Positions 10,761 to 18,544 of a DNA stretch of 64,000 bases are shown piece after piece. Numbering within the stretch: the stretch's first letter is position 1; each line of letters begins with the position of its first letter. The DNA lies in NCBI RefSeq assembly GCF_014648115.1, contig NZ_BMQM01000001.1, positions 248,001 through 312,000 of the forward strand, written 5' to 3'. The notes under the pieces were generated by a model. The model was given only the letters and a program-made list of their open reading frames with translations. It was not told the origin of the DNA and searched no databases. Position numbers and translations under genes: made by a program. Source of the stretch: Deinococcus seoulensis (GTDB lineage Bacteria > Deinococcota > Deinococci > Deinococcales > Deinococcaceae).

Positions 10761-11210
10761 GTGGAACCGGGCGTGCTGCCCTGGCTGCGGGACGACCTGA
10801 CCCGCGCGGACGCGCACGCCCCCGCGCGCCTGACCGCCGACCTGCACCGCTGCGCCCGCGAACTCGGCTGGGCACTCATCGGCGGACTACACGACGACTC
10901 CCTGACGGGCGTGCGGGATCAGACCCTCCGACCTGCGGCGGGCGGGGCAGCGGTGAAGCTGCACGCGCACACCGACTGGCCACTGCTGGCGTTCACGGAC
11001 GCCACGCATCCGGGTCCGACCTTCGCGCCGTACCTCAACCCGCCCGGCCTGACCGCGTGGTGGCAGGCGCGCGGCTGGGTCGTGCCGGACGCCGCGTGGC
11101 TGAACGGCACACCGGACCGCGCCGACCTGGACCGCCTGCCACCCGGCGCAGCGAAGGGCGCACGGCACCTGGGCTGGACGCGCGGTGACCTGCTGTTCCG
11201 GTACTGGTGA
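10761..11210 (+). CDS. Unrecognised 149-residue protein
   Basis: GTG 10761 lies 2 bp after the DUF4259 stop, which suggests translational reinitiation. The protein has a helical N-terminus (DDLTRADAHAPARLTADLHRCARELGW), then strands and several Trp residues (PPGLTAWWQARGWVVPDAAWLNG), and ends LLFRYW. I see no catalytic motif or membrane segment and know no family. The neighbours suggest only that it shares the ispG transcript. Confidence 0.6.
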   Translation: MEPGVLPWLRDDLTRADAHAPARLTADLHRCARELGWALIGGLHDDSLTGVRDQTLRPAAGGAAVKLHAHTDWPLLAFTDATHPGPTFAPYLNPPGLTAWWQARGWVVPDAAWLNGTPDRADLDRLPPGAAKGARHLGWTRGDLLFRYW

Positions 11211-11213
11211 GGG

Positions 11214-11645
11214 TCAGTCCGGCAGTGAGCCGTCCTGCCGCGCGTAGTTGCGGGTGAACATCAGGTTGCCCCGCCGCATGCCCAGCGCCTCGTAGTACGG
11301 GACGAGGTGATCCTCGCAGCCGAGGTCCACGGCGTACAGGTGTCGCAGTTCGTCCTGCATGCGGGTCATCAGGGCGCGGCCCACGCCCCGGCCCTGCCAC
11401 TCGGGCAGGACTTCCAGCAGCGGAATGTACGCGGTCAGCACGCCGTCGCTGACCGCCTGCACGAAGCCGATCACCTGCCCGTCATGCACGGCCAGCACGA
11501 CCCGGTACGACCCGCGCAGCAGGCGCAGGAACGTGTCGGGCGCCGGCGGGTTGGGCCAGTCCACGAAGAAACCCTGCACCTGCCCCGGCGTGATGCCGTC
11601 CAGGGCGGTGTGCAGGGTGTAAGCGGCTGTGGGTTCAGGAGTCAC
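11214..11645 (-). CDS. GNAT family N-acetyltransferase
   Basis: A 143-residue acetyltransferase with motif A, VLPEWQGRGVGRALMTRM (about 79-96), which binds the acetyl-CoA pyrophosphate (Q/R-G-x-G/A), and the preceding strand VVLAVHDGQVIGFVQAVSDG. The C-terminal DHLVPYYEALGMRR is the usual motif B tail. Length is typical for a single-domain GNAT. Start GTG 11645 is inferred from the conserved length. It converges on the 10761 gene with only 3 bp between stops, and no terminator is visible. Substrate unknown. Confidence 0.85.
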   Translation of the reverse strand: MTPEPTAAYTLHTALDGITPGQVQGFFVDWPNPPAPDTFLRLLRGSYRVVLAVHDGQVIGFVQAVSDGVLTAYIPLLEVLPEWQGRGVGRALMTRMQDELRHLYAVDLGCEDHLVPYYEALGMRRGNLMFTRNYARQDGSLPD

Positions 11646-11712
11646 CCGCGCATTTTCTCAGGCGCGGGCCGCGCAGGTGGGCGCAGGTGAGGACTGGCGG
11701 CCACCTGCGCCC

Positions 11713-11731
11713 TCAATCGGAGTCCGTATCA
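11713..11731 (+). repeat. Solo end of the palindromic repeat element (fragment K)
   Basis: TCAATCGGAGTCCGTATCA matches the right terminus of the 134-bp element, including the TA|TCA junction, with no other element sequence to the left. The final TCA (11729-11731) is the reversed stop codon of the minus-strand gene 11729-12184, the same stop-codon placement seen for intact copies. It is probably the remnant of a deleted insertion. Confidence 0.7.
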
Positions 11732-12184
11732 GAAGCGCAGTTCCAGGCCGATGCCCGCGCCGATCTGTCCGGCGCTGCTGGCCCGCACGAACGCGCGCCA
11801 TCCGGCGGGGCCGAACACGGGGCCGCGCAGTCCGGTCTCGCCGTACAGAGCAAAGCGGTTCTCGCCTCCCTGCGTGGTGGGGGCGGTCAGTTGCCCGCCG
11901 ACGGTGGCGAAGGCGTCCACCTTCGTCAGGGGAAGGTTCAGGTCGCGCAGCGTGACCCCGGCGGCGTAGCGGTTGTAGGTGGTGTCGGTCGTCTGCCAGG
12001 GGCGTTCGGCGCTGCCTTCCAGGCCGATCGTGCCGATGAACGGGATGGGCAGCAGGGCGGTCCCGGCGTGCACGCCGTACCCGCCCGTGGTGGCGTCCAC
12101 GCCGGCCCACACGGCGGCGGCGCTGGCGGGGGCGGTCAGGGCGGTGAGGCTCAGGATGGTCAGGGCGGTCAGGGTGCGGCGCAT
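11729..12184 (-). CDS. Small exported beta-rich protein, possibly outer-membrane
   Basis: A 151-residue protein with a clear Sec signal peptide (MRRTLTALTILSLTALTAPASA, cleavage near 22-23). The rest is Gly-rich alternating hydrophobic strands (GVHAGTALLPIPFIGTIGLEG; RAFVRASSAGQIGAGIGLELRF) ending in Phe, like small beta-barrel or surface proteins. It resembles in style the protein at 45489-46022, which ends LGLTYRF. Start ATG 12184 follows TAGCCT by 6 nt. Its stop coincides with repeat fragment K. Function unknown. Confidence 0.65.
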   Translation of the reverse strand: MRRTLTALTILSLTALTAPASAAAVWAGVDATTGGYGVHAGTALLPIPFIGTIGLEGSAERPWQTTDTTYNRYAAGVTLRDLNLPLTKVDAFATVGGQLTAPTTQGGENRFALYGETGLRGPVFGPAGWRAFVRASSAGQIGAGIGLELRF

Positions 12185-12254
12185 GCGTTCAGGCTACCGG
12201 ACGCTGCGTGAGGATGTGCGCGCGGTTGCCTGCGGCGCGCAGGCGGTCAGGTGG

Positions 12255-13142
12255 TCAGGCGTTCAGGCGGACGGCGGCCACGCTGGCCAGCATCCGGAAC
12301 GTCTGGAACAGGTGGAAGGCGTTCTCGCTTTCCCAGCCGACGGTCACGGCGTCGATGCGGGTGATGCCGGGCACGCGCTCGCAGGCGTCCGCGCGGGCCT
12401 GATGATCGAAACTCAGTTGCGCGGCGGCCGGGAAGCGCGTGCTGTACGGTTCGGGCGGCGACCCCAGTGCCTGCGTCACGGCCCGGAACGCGCCGTCGCG
12501 GATGCGGCGCTGCGCCTCGCGCGGGTGCAGGTGCGTGGCCGCGAAACTGCTCAGGCCCTCCTTGACCGGTACCGTGATCACGTTTTCTCCCAGTTCGGCG
12601 GTGATTTCCGTCATGGCCACGTCGTCCCCGCAGGCGAACAGGACGGGCACGCCGTAATGCCCGGCGAGCAGGGCGTTCAGGCCGTACTCGCCGGTGCTCA
12701 CGCCGTTCACGCGCACGTCCCGGATGAAGCCGTTCCAGGTGTGTGCCAGCGGCCCGCGCACGCTTCCGGCCCGCGCGTGGTAGCCCACGAACAGCAGGCC
12801 CAGCACCCCGGCCTCCTGCACGCCCTGCACCATGCTCAGCGGCTTGTCATTCCCGCTGGTAAAGCGCACGCCGTCCGGGAGCAGTTCCGGGATCAGGTTG
12901 CGCATGGTGTCGTGACTGTCGTTCACGAGTACGTCGGTCGCTCCGGCGTCCAGCGCGCCCTGCGCGGCGGCGGCGGCTTCCAGCGTCATGCGTTCTCGCG
13001 CCCGCTCGTACTCGGCGCCGCTGACCAGCCCGCCGAACTCGGGTGGGCTGACCTGCACCCAGCTGGAGACGCCGGTCACGCCTTCCATGTCCACGCTGAT
13101 CACGACGCTGCGCGCCCCTGTGCCGCCATGCTGGTCACTCAT
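12255..13142 (-). CDS. M55 family metallopeptidase (DppA-like D-aminopeptidase)
   Basis: A 295-residue zinc peptidase. Metal-binding signatures are present: SVDMEGVTGV near the N-terminus (Asp, Glu), DSHDTMRN, GYHARAG and STGEYGLNALLAG. DppA of Bacillus releases D-Ala from D-Ala-D-Ala and related peptides, so a role in recycling D-amino-acid peptides from the cell wall is plausible. No signal peptide is present. I choose ATG 13142 because TACCCT is 7 nt upstream. Divergent from map across 65 bp. Confidence 0.88.
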   Translation of the reverse strand: MSDQHGGTGARSVVISVDMEGVTGVSSWVQVSPPEFGGLVSGAEYERARERMTLEAAAAAQGALDAGATDVLVNDSHDTMRNLIPELLPDGVRFTSGNDKPLSMVQGVQEAGVLGLLFVGYHARAGSVRGPLAHTWNGFIRDVRVNGVSTGEYGLNALLAGHYGVPVLFACGDDVAMTEITAELGENVITVPVKEGLSSFAATHLHPREAQRRIRDGAFRAVTQALGSPPEPYSTRFPAAAQLSFDHQARADACERVPGITRIDAVTVGWESENAFHLFQTFRMLASVAAVRLNA

Positions 13143-13207
13143 GGGGGTCAGGGTACCGTGACGCGCGGCAGGGAAGGGCGCGCCGGGCCGTGTTAGCCTC
13201 ATGCGTT

Positions 13208-13969
13208 ATGAGCCGCGTTTCCCTGAAATCCGCCCGAGAGATCGAAGCCATGCGCCGCGCCGGGGCGCTCGTCGCGGAAACGTTCCGCGTGCTGGAGCCG
13301 CACGTGAAGCCCGGCGTCACCCTGAAAGAACTCGACACCCTCGCCGAGGAACACATCCGCCGCGCCGGGGCCACGCCCGCCTACCTGGGCTACGGCCCGA
13401 AGAACAATCCCTTTCCCGGCACCATCTGCGCCAGCGTGAACGAGGTCATCTGCCACGGCATTCCCGACGGGCGCGTGCTGCTGGAAGGCGACGTGGTCGG
13501 CGTGGACATCGGCGTGCTGATGAACGGCGTGTACGGCGACGCCTGCTACACCTACACCGTCGGGCAGGTCAGTGCCGACGTGCAGGGCCTCGTGGACACC
13601 ACCCGCGAGTGCCTGAAAGCAGGGCTGGATGTCATCCGCCCGAACGCCCGCACCGGCGACATCGGGCACGCCATCCAGACCCTCGCCGAGGCGCGCGGGT
13701 ACAGCGTGGTCCGCGAGTACACCGGGCACGGCATCGGCAAGCGCCTGCACGAGGAACCCACCATCTACCACTGGGGCGCGCGTTACACCGGCCTGAAACT
13801 CCAGCCGGGCATGGTGTTCACGGTGGAACCCATGATCAACCTGGGCCGCCCCGAGACGCGCCTGCTGGCCGACGGCTGGACCGTCACCACCGCCGACGGG
13901 CAACCCAGCGCGCAGTTCGAGCACACCCTGGTCGTCACGGACAGGGGCTACGAGATCCTCACGCTGTAA
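13208..13969 (+). CDS. map: Methionine aminopeptidase, type I
   Basis: Removes N-terminal Met from nascent proteins. The pita-bread fold and five metal ligands are visible: Asp in GDVVGVDIG, Asp in YGDACYTYTV, His in YTGHGIGKRLHEEP, Glu in FTVEPMINLG and Glu near the end in AQFEHTLVV. At 253 residues it has no zinc-finger extension. Start ATG 13208 follows TAGCCT (13194-13199) by 8 nt. The pentapeptide-repeat gene follows 6 bp after its stop. Confidence 0.95.
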   Translation: MSRVSLKSAREIEAMRRAGALVAETFRVLEPHVKPGVTLKELDTLAEEHIRRAGATPAYLGYGPKNNPFPGTICASVNEVICHGIPDGRVLLEGDVVGVDIGVLMNGVYGDACYTYTVGQVSADVQGLVDTTRECLKAGLDVIRPNARTGDIGHAIQTLAEARGYSVVREYTGHGIGKRLHEEPTIYHWGARYTGLKLQPGMVFTVEPMINLGRPETRLLADGWTVTTADGQPSAQFEHTLVVTDRGYEILTL

Positions 13970-13975
13970 CGGTCA

Positions 13976-14644
13976 ATGGACGCGACCCGCCCGAACGCCC
14001 CGAAATTCCCGCGCGGGGGCCTGCGCGCCCCGCCGCCCGGCCCGCTGGAAAGCGAGACCGTGTACCGGGGTCTGGCGCTGGAAGGCGACCTGACCGGCGC
14101 GGAGGCCCTGAACGCCGTGACCTTCCAGGGCTGCGTGTTCCGGCAGGTGAACCTGACCGGCGTGCACTGGCGCGGCGTGCGCCTCACCGACGTGCGGTTT
14201 GAGGGCTGCGACCTGAGCGGCGCACGCCTGGAAGACGCGGCGCTGGAACGCGTGCAGTTCACGGACTGCCGCCTGCTGGGCGTGCAGGCCAGCGGCGCGC
14301 GCCTGCGGCACGTGGCCCTGACCCGCGTGGCCGCCCCCCTGAGCGTGTGGGTGAAGGCCGACGCGGCCCACCTGCGCCTGGACGACTGCGACCTGACCGA
14401 GGCGATGTTCATGGACGCCGACCTGCCCGGCCTGATCCTGCGGGCGTGCCGCCTGCCCCGCACGGACCTGCGCGGCGCGCGACTGGCCGGGGCCGACCTG
14501 CGTTCCAGCGATCTGCGCGGCCTGCGCGTCACGCCCCGCGAACTGGAGGGCGTGACCGTGGACGCCGCGCAACTGCCCGACCTCGCTCACCTGCTGGGCG
14601 TCCGGGTGGGGGAGACCCTCCCGGACCCGGACGCCCTTCCCTGA
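13976..14644 (+). CDS. Pentapeptide-repeat protein
   Basis: A 222-residue protein with tandem A(D/N)LXX-type repeats forming a right-handed quadrilateral beta-helix: FQGCVFRQVNLTGVHWRGV, VRFEGCDLSGARLEDAALE and LRGARLAGADLRSSDLRGL. Some family members mimic DNA and protect gyrase from quinolones; most have no known role, and the roughly 30 repeats here do not decide that. The gap of 6 bp after map implies one transcript. Confidence 0.87.
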   Translation: MDATRPNAPKFPRGGLRAPPPGPLESETVYRGLALEGDLTGAEALNAVTFQGCVFRQVNLTGVHWRGVRLTDVRFEGCDLSGARLEDAALERVQFTDCRLLGVQASGARLRHVALTRVAAPLSVWVKADAAHLRLDDCDLTEAMFMDADLPGLILRACRLPRTDLRGARLAGADLRSSDLRGLRVTPRELEGVTVDAAQLPDLAHLLGVRVGETLPDPDALP

Positions 14645-14680
14645 CCACCGGTTCGCGTCAGTCCCGGACGACCGCGACGG

Positions 14681-15574
14681 TCAGTTGAACGGGCAACTGC
14701 TGCGCACGTCCGAGTACGTAGTGCCGACCGCCGGGGCTGGGCACAGGAACGGGCTGTAGCGCAGGTCGTTGTCCACGAAGCGTTTGAGCCACGCCACGCT
14801 GGCCCGCGCGATGGGCGTGTTCGACGTGTTCGGCGCGAAGTGGCTGGCGCCGCGCAGTTCCAGGTACGTGCGGGGCAGCGTGGCCGCCAGGCTGGTGTAG
14901 AACGGCACCGAGTGAGAGGCGACCGGCGCGACCGTGTCGGACTGCGCGCCGATGATCAGGGTGGGTGTGCTCAGTTCCGGCCAGGTCTTGTCGGTGTTCC
15001 AGGGGGTCAGGGCCACGGCGGCCTTCAGGGCGGGGTTGGTCCTGGCGGCTTCCAGGCTGCCGCCGCCGCCCATGCTGTGCCCCATGACGGCCAGCCGGTT
15101 CGGGTCGATGCGGCTGCGCACGTCGCTGCTGCCGGTCAGGTACCGCAGCGCCGCCAGGAGTTGCGTGCCGCGCGAGGCGGGCTGGTCGTAGACGCTGTTC
15201 GTGTCGATGATGAACACCACGAAGCCCTGCGAGGCGAGGCGCGGCCCCAGCCACGAGAGGCTGCTCTGCGTGGCGGTGTACCCGGGCGACATGGCCACAG
15301 CGCCGAAGGTGCCGTCGCTGGTGGTCGTCGGATAGTAGATGGTGCCGCCCCCGAACCCGCTGACCCGGAAGCGGGACACGCTGGTCGAACTGGTCGCGTA
15401 CGGCCCGCGCGTCGCTTCCAGGCTGGCGGTGGTGGGCGCGGGGCCACGCTCGAACGGGTTGAGCGCCAGCGTGGTCACGGGCTGTTCCTGCGAGGCCGTG
15501 CTGGGCGGTTGCTGCACGCCTGCACAGGCAGCCAGGAGGACGGTCAGTACAAGTCCGACAGTTAAGTTTTTCAT
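14681..15574 (-). CDS. Secreted lipoprotein of the cutinase/PET-hydrolase family
   Basis: An alpha/beta hydrolase of 297 residues with lipobox LLAAC (Cys17). From [18 protein letters not shown] onward it follows the polyesterase family of actinobacterial cutinases, LCC and PETases. Catalytic triad Ser167 (GHSMGGGGS), Asp213 (QSDTVAPV) and His245 (GASHFAPN); oxyanion hole Tyr99 (SPGYTATQ) and Met168; substrate-site Trp192 (LTPWN); a C-terminal Cys278-Cys294 pair suits the conserved disulfide. His166 before Ser is the ordinary cutinase state rather than the Trp of Ideonella PETase. It likely hydrolyses ester polymers outside the cell, membrane-anchored. Activity on PET is inference. Confidence 0.9.
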   Translation of the reverse strand: MKNLTVGLVLTVLLAACAGVQQPPSTASQEQPVTTLALNPFERGPAPTTASLEATRGPYATSSTSVSRFRVSGFGGGTIYYPTTTSDGTFGAVAMSPGYTATQSSLSWLGPRLASQGFVVFIIDTNSVYDQPASRGTQLLAALRYLTGSSDVRSRIDPNRLAVMGHSMGGGGSLEAARTNPALKAAVALTPWNTDKTWPELSTPTLIIGAQSDTVAPVASHSVPFYTSLAATLPRTYLELRGASHFAPNTSNTPIARASVAWLKRFVDNDLRYSPFLCPAPAVGTTYSDVRSSCPFN

Positions 15575-15582
15575 TCCAGATC

Positions 15583-15611
15583 AGTCTGCTGGTTCCGGCA
15601 CGGGCCGTCAA
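15583..15611 (-). promoter_or_regulatory. Promoter of the polyesterase gene
   Basis: On the minus strand TTGACG (15606-15611) and CAGACT (15583-15588) are separated by 17 bp, and the ATG lies 8 nt beyond the -10 box. It is a good housekeeping promoter and would give a leaderless or nearly leaderless message. Confidence 0.65.
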
Positions 15612-15667
15612 GAACATCTGACCGGCGTGTCACCTCGGGCTGGCCCGGTCAGGCTGGCCCGGTCGGG

Positions 15668-16231
15668 TCACTTCTGAAGCGGCGCCGTGCCCAGGTTCCG
15701 GGGCGCCGCATCGAGACGGGCGGTGTCCAGCGGGGACGCCTCGAAACGGTCGCGCAGGTAGTGGCCCTGCGTGAGCAGGCGGCTGGCGCTGCCGTGATCC
15801 TGCCGCAGCGCGCCGTCCACGCCCCGGCTCAGGTGTTCCAGTTGCTCGCGCAGCAGTTCCTCGGGGTCGCGGCCCCCGGCGCGCAGGTGCTCGCGGGCGG
15901 CGGGCGTCAGGTTCAGGTAACTGCGCAGCGTGTCCGGCAGGTACTCCCGGCGGATCTGGCCCAGCAGCGCCCGCGTGTGCGGCTCCAGCGTGGCGGGCGC
16001 GTCCTGAAGGCGGCACAGCAGCGCCAGGGCGTACAGGCGGTGCGGTTCCGGCAGGCGCAGGGCCAGCGCGGGCGCGTCGTCAGGCGGGGTGCCCGGCGCG
16101 GCCACACCCCCGGCCGGGCCGGACCGGGCGCGCAGCAGTTCCAGGTTGTGGCGGTGAATCATGGCGCGCCGCGCCAGCGGGAAACCGAACACCGCACCGA
16201 AAAAGAACAGGGGAACCAGAATGTCTTCCAC
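15668..16231 (-). CDS. Unrecognised protein with one N-terminal membrane segment
   Basis: A 187-residue protein beginning VEDILVPLFFFGAVFGFPLARRAMIHRH: one transmembrane helix, then a basic stop-transfer end, placing the rest in the cytoplasm. The soluble part is helical with His/Arg-rich stretches (LEPHTRALLGQIRREYLPDTLRSYLNLTP). It resembles small N-anchored proteins found next to regulators, but I do not recognise a named family. GTG 16231 is chosen because GAGG lies about 6 nt upstream and the membrane helix starts there. Divergent from potA. Confidence 0.65.
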   Translation of the reverse strand: MEDILVPLFFFGAVFGFPLARRAMIHRHNLELLRARSGPAGGVAAPGTPPDDAPALALRLPEPHRLYALALLCRLQDAPATLEPHTRALLGQIRREYLPDTLRSYLNLTPAAREHLRAGGRDPEELLREQLEHLSRGVDGALRQDHGSASRLLTQGHYLRDRFEASPLDTARLDAAPRNLGTAPLQK

Positions 16232-16368
16232 AGCGAACCTCGATTGGAAACGGGGGGGCGGACCAGGAGCGGAAACACGGTCAGGGTACGCCCGCCCCGG
16301 CGTGCGGCGCGTCACCCTTAAGGCGGAGTGCGTGCCGGGGCGGCGCCCACGCGGGTAAAATTCCCCGT

Positions 16369-16398
16369 ATGAGTCAGATTCAGAGGTCCCGTCCATAA
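16369..16398 (+). other. Leaderless 9-codon ORF in front of potA; possible frameshifted N-terminus
   Basis: TAAAAT (about 16355-16361) followed 7 nt later by ATG 16369 is as good a leaderless start as any in the window, yet it reads MSQIQRSRP and then TAA at 16396-16398. In the potA frame the DNA is open across this stretch (PSITGVAFRGKRAREL...) up to the GTG at 16452. Either this is a short upstream ORF, or a one- or two-base indel separates the true potA start from its body. Confidence 0.5.
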
Positions 16399-16451
16399 CC
16401 GGCGTCGCGTTCAGGGGCAAGCGCGCGCGTGAACTGTCCGCCGACGCCGCC

Positions 16452-17534
16452 GTGAGTGTCGTGGATGTCTTCAAGAGCTTCACGTCCCCGTCGGGCGGCG
16501 AGACACGCGTGCTGGACGATATCGACCTGGATATCCGCCGGGGCGAGTTCTTCAGCCTGCTGGGTCCCTCGGGCTGCGGCAAGACGACGCTGCTGCGCAT
16601 CCTGGCGGGGTTCGAGGCGCCGGACGCCGGGCAGGTCATCATCGGCGGGCAGGACATGACGGGCGTGCCGCCGCACCTGCGGAACGTGAACACCGTCTTC
16701 CAGAGTTACGCGCTGTTCCCGCACCTGAGCGTGCAGGACAACGTGGCGTTCGGCCTGAAAATGAAGGGTGTGCCCGCCGCGCAGGCCCGCACCCGCGTCA
16801 TGCAGGCGCTGGAGCGGGTGCGCATCGCGGATTTCGCCTCGCGCCGCCCGGATCAGCTGTCGGGCGGGCAGCGGCAGCGGGTGGCGCTGGCCCGCGCCAT
16901 CGTGAACGAACCGCAGGTGCTGCTGCTCGACGAACCCCTCTCGGCACTGGACCTGAAACTGCGCAAGGAACTCCAGGTGGAACTCGCCAACCTGCAGGAG
17001 AGCCTGGGCATGACCTTCGTATTCGTCACTCACGACCAGGAGGAGGCGCTGGTCATGAGTGACCGGATTGCCGTCATGAACCGGGGCCGCGTGGAGCAAC
17101 TGGGCCGCGCCGAGGAACTGTACGAGCGGCCCCGCACGGCATTCGTGGCGAACTTCCTGGGCAGCAGCAACCTGATCGAGGGCACCGTCCTGAGCGTGGA
17201 CGGCCATGAGGCGACCGTGCAGACCGTGCACGGCCCGCTGCGCACCACGCACGGCGAGGGCCTGCGCCCCGGCCAGAACGTCACGCTGTCCGTCCGGCCC
17301 GAGAAACTGAGGATGGAACGCGACGACGAGACCGAAGGCAACGAGATCCGCGCCACCGTGGACGACATCGTGTACACCGGAGCCGAGAACCAGTACCTGC
17401 TGCGCGCCAGCGGCCAGCAGCTCGTGGTGTTCCAGCTGAACGCCGACATCGGCGCCGACGAGGACTTCGACTACGAGGAACAGGTCGCCCTGTACCTCCC
17501 GCCCGACAACCTCGTCGTGCTGGAAGAAGCATGA
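16452..17534 (+). CDS. potA: Spermidine/putrescine ABC transporter ATP-binding protein PotA
   Basis: ATPase of the polyamine importer. In 360 residues it has Walker A GPSGCGKTT (about 37-45), Q-loop NTVFQSYALFPH, signature LSGGQRQRVALARA, Walker B VLLLDEPLSALD and H-loop FVTHDQEEAL, followed by a C-terminal TOBE regulatory domain (LSVRPEKLRMERD; DIVYTGAENQYLLR). GTG 16452 is the first good start in frame, but the promoter-proximal ATG at 16369 is out of frame, so the N-terminus is uncertain. potB follows after a repeat-rich palindrome. Confidence 0.93.
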   Translation: MSVVDVFKSFTSPSGGETRVLDDIDLDIRRGEFFSLLGPSGCGKTTLLRILAGFEAPDAGQVIIGGQDMTGVPPHLRNVNTVFQSYALFPHLSVQDNVAFGLKMKGVPAAQARTRVMQALERVRIADFASRRPDQLSGGQRQRVALARAIVNEPQVLLLDEPLSALDLKLRKELQVELANLQESLGMTFVFVTHDQEEALVMSDRIAVMNRGRVEQLGRAEELYERPRTAFVANFLGSSNLIEGTVLSVDGHEATVQTVHGPLRTTHGEGLRPGQNVTLSVRPEKLRMERDDETEGNEIRATVDDIVYTGAENQYLLRASGQQLVVFQLNADIGADEDFDYEEQVALYLPPDNLVVLEEA

Positions 17535-17538
17535 TGGG

Positions 17539-17606
17539 GGTTGAAAGTCGAAAGTTGATGGTTGATGGAACACGGCTCTATCAACTTTCAACCTTCAACC
17601 ATCACC
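17539..17606 (+). repeat. GGTTGA-heptad palindrome between potA and potB
   Basis: Left arm (17539-17568) consists of GGTTGAAAG/GGTTGATG-like units and right arm (17580-17606) of their complement (ATCAACTTTCAACCTTCAAC...). The arms can form an imperfect hairpin of about 25 bp. It fills the space from the potA stop to the potB ribosome-binding region and is AT-richer than its surroundings. Its relative lies between potB and potC. Confidence 0.75.
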
Positions 17607-17622
17607 GCACCGAAGGTGCCCT

Positions 17623-18450
17623 GTGCTGACGGTCCGGCGCTTCTTCGCCACGCTGGGGCCGGGCGTGCTGTGGCTGGCCGTGTTCCTGATCGTGCCGGCG
17701 CTGGTGATGCTGGGGTACTCGTTCCTGACGCGCACGGACCTCGCGCAGGTGGGCGGCCCGTGGACGCTGGAATCCTGGCAGCGGGTGTTCGGGTACGACG
17801 CGCTGTTCCAGGAGTGGACGGCCGACAACGCGCGCGTCCTGTGGCGCAGCGTGTGGGTGGCGGGACTCAGCACGGCGCTGTGCGTCCTGATGGGCTACCC
17901 GCTGGCGTTCTACATCGCCCGGCAGGACGCCCGGCGCAAGAACCTGCTGCTGCTGCTGCTGATCATCCCGTTCTGGACGAACTTCCTGATCCGCGTGTAC
18001 GCCTGGATCCTGATCCTGCGGCCCTTCGATCTGGTGCCCAGCCTGACCGCCACGCTGCTGGGCATGGTGTACGCGTTCGTGCCGTTCTTCGTGCTGCCCG
18101 TGTACTCCAGCGTCGAGAAGATCGACTGGCGCCTGCTGGAGGCCGCGCAGGACCTCGGCGCGCCCCCCGCACGGGCCTTCATGACGGCCGTGTTCCCGCA
18201 GACCCTGCCGGGCCTCGTGGCGGGCATCCTGCTGACCTTCATCCCGGCACTGGGCACCTTCGTCGTCAGCGACATCCTCGGTGGCGCGAAGACGGCCCTG
18301 GTGGGGAACCTCATCCAGAACCAGTTCGGGCAGGCGGGCGACTGGCCGTACGGCAGCGCCCTGAGCTTCCTGCTGATGGGCGTCGTGCTGCTGGGCCTGT
18401 GGGGCTACGCCCGCACCGCCGGGCAGAAGGGCCTGGAGGAACTCGTATGA
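17623..18450 (+). CDS. potB: Spermidine/putrescine ABC transporter permease PotB
   Basis: An inner-membrane permease of 275 residues with six predicted helices (first at about 12-33, LGPGVLWLAVFLIVPALVML). The EAA loop that docks on PotA reads EAAQDLGAPPARAFMTAVFPQTLPG (about 178-200). GTG 17623 is preceded by GAAGGTG. The gene sits between the two pot palindromes. Confidence 0.93.
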   Translation: MLTVRRFFATLGPGVLWLAVFLIVPALVMLGYSFLTRTDLAQVGGPWTLESWQRVFGYDALFQEWTADNARVLWRSVWVAGLSTALCVLMGYPLAFYIARQDARRKNLLLLLLIIPFWTNFLIRVYAWILILRPFDLVPSLTATLLGMVYAFVPFFVLPVYSSVEKIDWRLLEAAQDLGAPPARAFMTAVFPQTLPGLVAGILLTFIPALGTFVVSDILGGAKTALVGNLIQNQFGQAGDWPYGSALSFLLMGVVLLGLWGYARTAGQKGLEELV

Positions 18451-18529
18451 GTGCGCTGCGCACACTGTTGATGGTTGATGGTCGATGGTTGAAAGAGGTT
18501 CCATCAACCATCGACCATCACCTATCAAC
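18451..18529 (+). repeat. Tandem palindromes between potB and potC
   Basis: Directly after the potB stop comes the perfect palindrome GTGCGCTGCGCAC (18451-18463). Then arms 18467-18492 and 18503-18529 (units GTTGATGG/GGTCGATGG and their complement) pair over about 26 bp with only two or three mismatches and a 10-nt loop. The potC SD GGAGG and GTG 18545 follow immediately. Such structures between operon genes could stabilise the upstream mRNA part or tune potC expression (inference). Confidence 0.8.
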
Positions 18530-18544
18530 GGCCCGGAGGGCGCT

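Noticed and set aside
14681..15574. Calling the polyesterase a true PETase
   Set aside because: The residues that set Ideonella PETase apart (Trp before the nucleophile, the Ser near the catalytic His) are His and Phe here, so only cutinase/PET-hydrolase family membership is supported.
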